Part shown: piece by piece, positions 7,342 through 12,670 of the stretch
Layout: each line of letters begins with the position of its first letter
How positions within the stretch are numbered: the first letter of the stretch is position 1
Source of the DNA: JAUVIB01 sp964424545
Lineage (GTDB): Bacteria > Calditrichota > Calditrichia > Calditrichales > Calditrichaceae
Direction of reading: 5' to 3'
DNA length: 12,670 nt
Assembly: GCA_964424545.1 (NCBI GenBank)
Contig: CAYRJN010000111.1
Coordinates: forward strand, 1 to 12,670
Notes under the pieces: model-generated
What the model was told of the DNA's origin: nothing
Database searches by the model: none
What the model saw: the letters and a program-made list of their open reading frames with translations, nothing else
Translations under genes and position numbers: made by a program

Positions 7342-9501
7342 TTAGTCCTTCATACCAACACGCATACAGGCTTCCCAGTTATTACCCTCGTTTAAAACTT
7401 TCAACAATATTCTGTTTTTCCCTTTTTTCAATGTTACTTTAATGATATCGTTATCCACGGTCAAAGGCCGTCCCACGATATTTTGATGCACTTTTTTACC
7501 ATTCAGCCAGCAAATCACGCCATCGTTACTGCCGATTTTAAAGAGAGCTTCCTTTTGTTGTTCGGATCGGATTTCGCCGTACAAATATGCACAACCTTTT
7601 ATGCGACCGTACATTTTTGCCAGCGAAACGATACCCCAGATATTTTCAGTTCCATACTTCTTCCAAATTAAAGATTTGCCATTTGATTTATAGCTCTTTT
7701 TTAAATTGATTTTACCTTTTTTTTCGAACTGCTTTTCAAGGATTGCGCTGCCTGCATAAGCAAAAGGGCCGATAACGCGCCATGCGCTAATAAAACCGGC
7801 GGCTTTGACAAGGTTCTTTAATTCTTGTTTATCCGTTTTTAATATTTCTACCGTGCGATCGGCAAAAAAGGTTACGGGAGAACTGTGCAGCCCAAGAAGC
7901 AGTAATTCTTTGGCGCGCTTCTTTTTATGCGCTATGGCCGATTTATAAGCGTTAAATAATAAGCAATTGGCGACATCAACAGTTAGTTGCGGACGCTTTA
8001 AAAACGGTTTTATATTTTCGGCGTCCAGCGTTGAACCTTTAACCATAATGCCGTAAACGGCTTGCTTTTTGTTTAATATGCCCGCATTACCGACCAACAC
8101 GCGTTTATAAGCAAGCACCGCTGCGCTTTTGTCGGCGTTTTGTGCAATTTGAATTAATAGGCTGTACCCATAATCTTTTTCCGGCGAATTAATTTTATTT
8201 CGTAATTCCTTGGTTAGATCGGATTCTTCCGGATTGGGAGTGATAAGATCACGGATAATCTCTGAACAACGGACAGAGGTCGTTTCAAATATTTCGGCGC
8301 TGCGCTGCGCCCACCAGATCCGAGGTTCGCTTAAAGTAAAATACTGCGGAACATCGCTTATTATAATTTGTTTCATTTTTTCTTCGCCAAGATTTAAGCT
8401 GACTCTATGGTTATCGTTTTTTGTCCATAAAACCAGCTTAAACTGCCCATTACCGGCGAAGAGCAACGCATAATCATCGACATTGCCCAAATCAAAACGG
8501 GTTAAGTAGACAAAACCTTTTAACTGTTCGATTAACTTTTTCATTGACAAGTAAGCTGGCTTCGCTTGATAATCCCATGTTACCGTCCCGAAATTATGTT
8601 CGCCTTCCTGCGGATCTTTTCCGTCATCGTGCCAATCGTACCAAATGCTAAGCGGAACATGGGCGTAAATATTGGAGAGCCACTGTCGCGGAAGATATTT
8701 CCCCTGCAATTCACGTGATAAAACCGTTGTATTATATCCCCATTCGCCGCTTAAGAGAGGTATTGTTTTACCCTTCGGCTTATACCATTCTATCAAAGCC
8801 CTAAGCAATTGATACTCTTCATAAGCGCTTTCCGGACTGCAGTCTGGTCCGCGATAAGGATGTACCGTTACAGCATCTACCAACTCCAGATATCCTTGCC
8901 GAAAACAACTTTCCATAAATTTAAAGTCAATGGCGGACATGGCGGGGCCGGCAATATAGGCATTTTTATCAGCCTTACGGATACGCTGTGATACTTCCCT
9001 AGCCCATTTGACATAATCACCCACATTTGCTTTCGGTTTCCAGAATTTATCAAGATTCGGCTCGTTCCATAATTCCCATATAATATCATTACCGGCATAA
9101 CGTTTAGCGAGTGCGGCGGCAAAGCGGGCGAAGGCGACGCGACCCTCATCCGTATAGGGAGCATTACCTTCATCATACAAGGGATTTCCATAATCAAGAA
9201 TGAATAGCAGCTTTATATGTTTATCCGCCAATTTATTTATAAGCGCATCATAATGACTAAAATCATATTCGCCTTTTTTCTTTTCACAACCCGCCCAGGA
9301 AACATCCATACGCACAATGCCCAATCCGGATTCCTTAATCATTTGCCAATCCTGCGGCAGACCTTCGTAAAAATGAATATTTACGCCGAGATTTTGCGGC
9401 AGCGCTTGTCGCGCAAAATCATGCTCATGCGGTTTTTCCTTTGCGCATTGCAAAACAAAGAGCAACAGCGCTGCAAAAAAGGCTAATTTTAATAACTTCA
9501 T
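7342..9501 (-). CDS. GH39/clan-A type glycoside hydrolase, probable lipoprotein, with C-terminal beta-rich domain
   Basis: Predicted retaining glycosidase with a (beta/alpha)8 barrel, 719 residues from ATG 9501. The frame is open to 9528, but 9501 has AAGGA 8-12 bases upstream and opens directly on a signal sequence (MKLLKLAFFAALLLFVLQC); the lipobox VLQC is imperfect, so the lipid anchor is probable, not certain. In MKLL numbering the barrel spans about 38-330. The acid/base is E147 in WELWNEPN and the nucleophile E253 in LLSGEWGYN, the spacing and context seen in GH39 and PslG-like enzymes; GH5-like assignment is the alternative. Residues about 430-555 look helical and match nothing I recognise. 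Residues about 570-719 form a beta-rich module (WRVIGPF; SNDGVICWLNGKKVH; KKGKNRILLKV) of the kind found at the ends of glycosidases from FCB and PVC bacteria and likely binds sugar. The substrate is unknown: xyloside, uronide or a matrix polysaccharide are possible. It lies 79 bases after the phosphohexomutase. Confidence 0.85.
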   Translation of the reverse strand: MKLLKLAFFAALLLFVLQCAKEKPHEHDFARQALPQNLGVNIHFYEGLPQDWQMIKESGLGIVRMDVSWAGCEKKKGEYDFSHYDALINKLADKHIKLLFILDYGNPLYDEGNAPYTDEGRVAFARFAAALAKRYAGNDIIWELWNEPNLDKFWKPKANVGDYVKWAREVSQRIRKADKNAYIAGPAMSAIDFKFMESCFRQGYLELVDAVTVHPYRGPDCSPESAYEEYQLLRALIEWYKPKGKTIPLLSGEWGYNTTVLSRELQGKYLPRQWLSNIYAHVPLSIWYDWHDDGKDPQEGEHNFGTVTWDYQAKPAYLSMKKLIEQLKGFVYLTRFDLGNVDDYALLFAGNGQFKLVLWTKNDNHRVSLNLGEEKMKQIIISDVPQYFTLSEPRIWWAQRSAEIFETTSVRCSEIIRDLITPNPEESDLTKELRNKINSPEKDYGYSLLIQIAQNADKSAAVLAYKRVLVGNAGILNKKQAVYGIMVKGSTLDAENIKPFLKRPQLTVDVANCLLFNAYKSAIAHKKKRAKELLLLGLHSSPVTFFADRTVEILKTDKQELKNLVKAAGFISAWRVIGPFAYAGSAILEKQFEKKGKINLKKSYKSNGKSLIWKKYGTENIWGIVSLAKMYGRIKGCAYLYGEIRSEQQKEALFKIGSNDGVICWLNGKKVHQNIVGRPLTVDNDIIKVTLKKGKNRILLKVLNEGNNWEACMRVGMKD

Positions 9502-9580
9502 TTTGCGTTCCTTTTCAATTGATTGCAAATTTCAAGCGCAGGCTTTAAAACAACCATATCTTAGTCGTTAAACATATTTT

Positions 9581-11419
9581 CTATTTATCGGCCATTGCCC
9601 GCGCTTCTTCAAGCAGCTTGTTTGCCGTATTATTATATTCCGTCAACAGTTCATCCACATTATTCAGGGGCTTATCGCTAACGATCTCATAATAATATCT
9701 GAATTTGGGCTCCGTACCCGACGGCCTTAACAACAACCAGCTTTTATCGTCAAAAACCCATTTGGCGCCGTCAATGGTTATAACCCGCACGATTGTTTTT
9801 TCTTTACCTCCAATTTTCAGACGATCGCCTGCTTTAAACATCTTATTTTGCAAATTAAATAAGACATCCGCTTTATACTTTTGCCAAGCGTCAACGCTAA
9901 TTCCTTTTACATCAACGCCGGCTCGATGGGGATAAAAGTAGCCGTATTTTTCACGCAGCTCCTCATACTGTTCCGAAATATTCTTTCCGCTGTTGGCCAT
10001 TGAATCCACCGCCGATAAAAATCCGGCCAAGGCGCACTTTTCCAACGTATGGCCTTCAAAGGTGATGCCGTCCGATTCTTCAAAAGCCATTACCGCCTCG
10101 CCGCTTAATAGAGCCTCTTTAAAGTTTTTAAATCCCACGGCTGCGTCAATAACTTTTTGCCCGTTACGAGCGGCAATTTCCGCCGTAAAACCGGAGGTCG
10201 CCACGCTGGTTACAATGCCGCCCTTAATAGCGGTGTGCAAAAGGTTGGCATACGCCACCGCGCTGAATTTATTCATATCCATATCGAAATATTTATCGGC
10301 AAATCGTATCCGGTCGGCGTCCGGGTCCATGGCCACGGCAAGATTGAATTTCCGCTGTGATTTCTGCAAGGTTTCTATCAACGGTTTTTGATTATCGGCG
10401 CTGGGCTCCGGTTTCATACCGTGAAAAGAGTAATCGTCGTTGGTGTGCAAAAAACGGATGCTGTCCGTCTGCTGCAGAGCGTCCATAACCTTATCGCCTA
10501 ATAATTTTTGTACATAACCGCGCGATGATCCGTGCATGTTATCCACAAGAATGGTCAAATCGGCGCTGTTGTCAATCAACCACTCTCGTATCTTATACAA
10601 ATCAAACACTTTGCTTTTTTGTTCGATATAGTTTTTAAAGATTTGCGCAGCATCCACATCATGCAGCAAATCGTCAAAAACATTCTGCGCCGGAGTGAAC
10701 ACAACGTCGCTTTTCATGAGTTGATTGGATTTTTCTTCTATAATCGATGTAAGATTTTTATCGGCCGGACCGCCGTCCGTCGGATTGAATTTTATCCCCG
10801 AATAACTCATGGGATTATGCGACGGCGTAAAATTGATGGAACCGGCGCCTTTTAATTCGCATAAGACAGCCGAAGCCACGCCGGTGGGGCACTCTCCCGC
10901 ATAATACATTTTTATCCCTTTCGCCGCCAACTCTTTCATGGCCGCTTCGCAAAATTCCCGTCCCATAAAGCGGTTATCGTGCAGCAATAAAATTCCGGCC
11001 CGTTTCACATCGTCAAACGATTGATATGCGCAATATTTAAGGAACACATCGGATTTCAGCATTTCGATAATACCGCGCGTCACTTTATGCACGTTGTAAA
11101 CGGTAAAATCCTCGCCGATATGGCCGCGCCAGCCGGACGTTCCGAATACCACAGAGGCGGGATTCGACGATATCCGAGCCAGCTCACCCTGCAACTCTCT
11201 GATACGACTGATAACATTGATACATTTTTGCGTATCTCCTTCGGAAACATCGTATAAATTATAATATCGACCAAGGGTCATGGCCACTTCCCATAAATCA
11301 TTTTTTTCTAAAAAACCGCCTATTTCTTCTCCGATTTCCAACGGCCAGTCAATTTTATATTCATGCAGTAAAGATCTGATTTCTTTTGTATTTTTCTCTT
11401 CTAATTCTTTAACGTTCAT
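9581..11419 (-). CDS. Phosphoglucomutase/phosphomannomutase (alpha-D-phosphohexomutase superfamily)
   Basis: Interconverts hexose 1- and 6-phosphates through a phosphoserine enzyme in the cytoplasm, linking released sugars to glycolysis or to sugar-nucleotide synthesis. It has 612 residues. All four signature loops are present: FGTSGWRG at 92-99; the active-site serine S200 in FTPSHNP; the magnesium loop DPDADR at 365-370 (D365, D367, D369); the sugar-specificity loop EESDG at 447-451; and the phosphate-binding loop RPSGTEPKFR at 565-574. Bacterial members normally begin within some ten residues of the first motif, whereas here about 90 charged, helix-prone residues precede it. The start is supported by GAGGG 5-9 bases upstream, so the extension appears real. 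Glucose versus mannose preference cannot be settled; the EESDG loop differs from both the GEMSG and GEESG forms I know best. It is 69 bases downstream of the broken membrane gene and 79 bases upstream of the glycosidase. Confidence 0.92.
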   Translation of the reverse strand: MNVKELEEKNTKEIRSLLHEYKIDWPLEIGEEIGGFLEKNDLWEVAMTLGRYYNLYDVSEGDTQKCINVISRIRELQGELARISSNPASVVFGTSGWRGHIGEDFTVYNVHKVTRGIIEMLKSDVFLKYCAYQSFDDVKRAGILLLHDNRFMGREFCEAAMKELAAKGIKMYYAGECPTGVASAVLCELKGAGSINFTPSHNPMSYSGIKFNPTDGGPADKNLTSIIEEKSNQLMKSDVVFTPAQNVFDDLLHDVDAAQIFKNYIEQKSKVFDLYKIREWLIDNSADLTILVDNMHGSSRGYVQKLLGDKVMDALQQTDSIRFLHTNDDYSFHGMKPEPSADNQKPLIETLQKSQRKFNLAVAMDPDADRIRFADKYFDMDMNKFSAVAYANLLHTAIKGGIVTSVATSGFTAEIAARNGQKVIDAAVGFKNFKEALLSGEAVMAFEESDGITFEGHTLEKCALAGFLSAVDSMANSGKNISEQYEELREKYGYFYPHRAGVDVKGISVDAWQKYKADVLFNLQNKMFKAGDRLKIGGKEKTIVRVITIDGAKWVFDDKSWLLLRPSGTEPKFRYYYEIVSDKPLNNVDELLTEYNNTANKLLEEARAMADK

Positions 11420-11488
11420 TTTTCCCTCTCCGTTTGGGATTAATTATATAAAATTATTGAATAAATCGATTTAAGCCGTAACAAACAA

Positions 11489-11819
11489 CTAATTACCGTT
11501 CATCTTTAATACAAATTTTTGTATAGCCATGCCTAACGGCGCGCCGAGAACAGTGGTCATAATTACAATAGGGACTAAGCCCGACGGTTCCCTCCAAGCG
11601 ATTAAAATAGCCGACGGCAGCAATACCGAAAAGGCAATAATAATACCTTTAAAGAGAGGATTGATTGTTAAATTGCTGCTCGCTATTAAAAACCCGATTA
11701 CAACCCGCATAAAAAGCGGAGAGATTAGCGTTCCAGGTCAAACCCATTATTACCATGGGCGTTAGGTCTAAAATTCCGGCCATTGCTCCGAATGCCGCAC
11801 CGCTTAATTGCCTTTTCAT
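11489..11819 (-). pseudogene. Small multi-pass membrane protein gene split by a frameshift
   Basis: Two open frames abut on the minus strand. The first starts at ATG 11819 (or ATG 11825, same frame), with AGAGG 6 bases upstream of 11819, and encodes MKRQLSGAAFGAMAGILDLT and on to NANLSAF at codon 36. Its sense then ends and the frame closes about 20 codons later. The second frame continues the same kind of hydrophobic protein from MRVVIGFLIASS (ATG 11710) to the TAG at 11489-11491. The junction is a run of five A (11711-11715, T on the coding strand). Losing one base, or gaining two, joins the frames into a protein of about 109 residues with four predicted membrane segments. ATG 11710 has no ribosome site of its own, so an independent 73-residue protein is unlikely. 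The damage may be real or a homopolymer sequencing error. I do not recognise a function; it looks like a conserved small membrane protein. Confidence 0.7.
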
Positions 11820-11930
11820 GATCATCCTCTTTCCTGAGCAGGATGGTTAACCGCTATTTATGCTTTATTAATTTTTACAATTTACAATTATTACCATAAA
11901 AAGACAACCCGCATATAAAAAGGGTTTATC

Positions 11931-12044
11931 GTGGATAAAACAGTTCAAAATGGAGCCAACTCAGCAGGCAGCAAACAGTTCGAAGCTAACGATACTTTAA
12001 ACAAAAAGTTGCGAATAAACCTTTTGCAAAGTGAAAACCGCTAA
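11931..12044 (+). CDS. Possible 37-residue open reading frame (doubtful)
   Basis: A GTG start with AAGGG six bases upstream opens a 37-codon frame ending in TAA. The product is hydrophilic, with no membrane segment and no motif I recognise (for example KQFEANDTLNKKLR). In favour are the well-placed ribosome site and a protein-like mix of residues. Against are its size, the GTG start, an in-frame stop just before the ribosome site, and a 9-bp direct repeat inside it. It may be a relic or chance. Confidence 0.15.
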   Translation: MDKTVQNGANSAGSKQFEANDTLNKKLRINLLQSENR

Positions 12045-12120
12045 TTATCAATAACAACCCACGGCATAAGCATTAGGCAGGCGCTTCCGGTAATGTCTCG
12101 GTGAATTAAGAATTTGAAAC

Positions 12121-12139
12121 GAGTTGACGGTGTCAATTC
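12121..12139. promoter_or_regulatory. Imperfect 19-bp palindrome, operator-like
   Basis: GAgTTGACggtGTCAAtTC: eight-base arms around a three-base centre, with seven of eight positions complementary and the inner five perfect. It stands alone in the spacer, roughly midway between the divergent genes. Size and symmetry suit a dimeric DNA-binding protein, but no regulator gene is adjacent and a palindrome of this quality can arise by chance. Confidence 0.3.
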
Positions 12140-12253
12140 AACATCGACACAGTGCATCTATTCCAAAAACAGCATTACATCCCAGGTTACTGAGATCTTA
12201 CTACTTCAGCAATATCCTCCTTGCAAATATAATGATAATGGGTTATATTGGGA

Positions 12254-12433
12254 ATGTTTGGAATTATCAAATCTGTAGGTACAAGCATATCTCTTAAAGA
12301 ATCTATTGATAAAATGATAAAAGAGGAATATAAACAATTACCTATACACCGCCAAATTGGGAGGATATATGCAATTGTTCTTATCCCTCCAATTCAGTGG
12401 TATAAGAACAATAACTATACACATACGTTGTAG
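12254..12433 (+). CDS. Possible small protein, 59 residues (doubtful)
   Basis: Open frame from ATG 12254 to TAG (12431-12433); an in-frame TTG at 12248 would add two residues. A TATAAT at 12228-12233 lies just upstream, but without a good -35, and no proper ribosome site precedes the ATG. The middle is amphipathic (SLKESIDKMIKEEYKQ), followed by a hydrophobic stretch (YAIVLIPPI). The second half coincides with the hairpin-rich segment at 12355-12412, which argues that this DNA is constrained by structure, not by coding. I do not recognise the product. Confidence 0.2.
   Translation: MFGIIKSVGTSISLKESIDKMIKEEYKQLPIHRQIGRIYAIVLIPPIQWYKNNNYTHTL
12342..12422. repeat. Hairpin pair flanked by an 8-bp direct repeat
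   Basis: CTATACAC occurs at 12342-12349 and 12415-12422. Between the copies, ATTGTTCTTAT (12374-12384) is perfectly complementary to ATAAGAACAAT (12402-12412) over 11 bp with a 17-base loop. A second stem pairs 12355-12367 with 12382-12394 (11 of 13 positions). Both use the segment around 12382-12384, so they exclude each other. The 3' copy is followed by ACGTTGTAGCC, faintly like a cassette recombination core but not matching GTTRRRY. Confidence 0.5.
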
Positions 12434-12489
12434 CCAATTCAAAAAAAACAGAATGAAGAACAATACTTCAATGATTAAAAATTGAATCG

Positions 12490-12497
12490 TATCTTTG
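12490..12497 (+). promoter_or_regulatory. TAnnTTTG-type -7 element upstream of the YhcG-type gene
   Basis: TATCTTTG matches the Bacteroidota housekeeping -7 consensus exactly and ends 14 bases before the start codon. The -33 position (about 12467-12470) reads TTCA, a weak match to TTTG. If used, the leader would be only about ten bases and would begin close to the AAAAGGG ribosome site. A single consensus match in AT-rich DNA is modest evidence. Confidence 0.35.
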
Positions 12498-12511
12498 TTG
12501 AAAAGGGAATA

Positions 12512-12670
12512 ATGAAATTAGATAAACAGAATCAAGAATACATTGCATGGCTTCATAGCCTGAAAGACAAAATAGGAAAAGCTCAGATAAAGGCTGCAAT
12601 TTCTGTTAACTCTGAATTGATAAAATTGTATTGGGAGCTTGGGAAAGAATTATCAGAAAAACAAGAAAAA
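12512..12670 (+). CDS. YhcG/DUF1016-type PDDEXK nuclease family protein, N-terminal part only
   Basis: The first 53 codons are in the window; the gene runs off the right edge. ATG 12512 is preceded by AAAAGGG with a suitable spacing of four bases. The protein begins MKLDKQNQEYIAWLHSLKDK and continues with AQIKAAISVNSELIKLYWEL and GKELSEKQEK. This matches the DUF1016 N-terminal helical domain, whose hallmark is an Ala-rich helix followed by VNxELIxLYWxxG. In full-length relatives (about 330-380 residues) a PDDEXK-type nuclease domain follows. That part cannot be seen, so catalytic competence is unknown. Family members are often found in genomic islands beside restriction-modification or other defence genes. 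The base composition is more AT-rich than the leftward block, in line with a separate origin. Confidence 0.8.
   Translation, partial: MKLDKQNQEYIAWLHSLKDKIGKAQIKAAISVNSELIKLYWELGKELSEKQEK

Larger units (their letters stand above)
11826..12511. other. 686-base intergenic junction without a convincing gene
   Basis: Divergent spacer between the leftward block and the rightward YhcG-type gene. It contains two doubtful short open frames, a 9-bp direct repeat AAACAGTTC (11938-11946 and 11973-11981), a 19-bp imperfect palindrome, and a hairpin-rich segment with an 8-bp direct repeat, each listed separately. It becomes more AT-rich towards the right. The promoter of the leftward genes should lie near 11830-11930, but no clear hexamer pair was found there. 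No tRNA or rRNA was seen. Confidence 0.5.

Noticed and set aside
7141..7442. Two overlapping plus-strand open frames spanning the 192-base gap
   Set aside because: They begin antisense to the aldolase start or inside the gap, overlap each other in different frames, have no recognisable product and run into the GH39-like gene on the opposite strand.
8877..9197. Minus-strand 106-codon frame inside the GH39-like gene
   Set aside because: Same strand but a different frame from a gene with intact catalytic motifs; a shadow of its codon usage.
9993..10391. Plus-strand 132-codon open frame
   Set aside because: Antisense to the magnesium loop and neighbouring region of the phosphohexomutase; no independent support.
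11529..11765. Plus-strand 78-codon frame over the broken membrane gene
   Set aside because: The minus strand gives coherent hydrophobic helices across a single frameshift and a well-placed start; the plus-strand frame has no ribosome site and no family resemblance.
11900..11937. AACCC/GGGTT stem followed by a T-rich tract on the minus strand as a terminator
   Set aside because: The stem is only five base pairs and no leftward gene ends just upstream of it, so there is nothing for it to terminate.
12342..12433. Canonical integron attC site
   Set aside because: The right end reads GTTGTAG, not GTTRRRY, and no matching RYYYAAC core was found at the left; only a vague likeness remains.
1..12670. 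CRISPR array, tRNA or rRNA genes, complete insertion sequence
   Set aside because: No regularly spaced repeats, no cloverleaf or rRNA-like stretch and no transposase-like frame were seen on either strand.

Overview
The window reads as a chromosomal segment from a moderately AT-rich Gram-negative bacterium, most likely from the FCB (Bacteroidota-like) or PVC side of the tree. The pointers are two large secreted glycosidases with probable lipoprotein signals, C-terminal chitobiase-type, PA14 and LNGK-type domains that are common in those groups, a receiver protein with a DUF4388-like domain, and one TAnnTTTG-type promoter element at the right end. This placement is inference; there is no rRNA or other marker gene to fix it.

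From about 11.8 kb down to the left edge every recognisable gene lies on the minus strand. In transcription order they are: a small four-helix membrane protein broken by a frameshift (11489-11819); a phosphoglucomutase/phosphomannomutase with an unusual N-terminal extension (9581-11419); a GH39/clan-A glycosidase lipoprotein (7342-9501); an HpcH/HpaI class II aldolase (6334-7149); a secreted inosine-uridine-type nucleoside hydrolase (5242-6216); a very large GH2 beta-galactosidase-like lipoprotein with added chitobiase-type and PA14 domains (1131-5189); and, 14 bases further on, a receiver/DUF4388-like signalling protein cut by the window edge (1-1116). Intergenic gaps are 69, 79, 192, 117, 52 and 14 bases. 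The last three genes could therefore form one transcript, while the 192-base gap holds inverted repeats.

Functionally the block looks like a scavenging cluster. Two exported glycosidases would release sugars, an exported nucleoside hydrolase would release ribose and bases, and a cytoplasmic aldolase and a phosphohexomutase would feed the products into central metabolism. No transporter, SusC/SusD pair or sugar kinase lies in the window. The most unusual protein is the signalling one: its first receiver domain has Glu (E52) where the phospho-accepting Asp should be, and a second receiver-like domain starts near the left edge.

From 11826 to 12511 there is a 686-base stretch with no convincing gene. 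It holds two doubtful small open frames, a 19-bp imperfect palindrome, and a pair of mutually exclusive hairpins bracketed by an 8-bp direct repeat. To its right, on the plus strand, the first 53 codons of a YhcG/DUF1016-type nuclease-family gene begin, so the junction probably separates the metabolic block from an accessory region.
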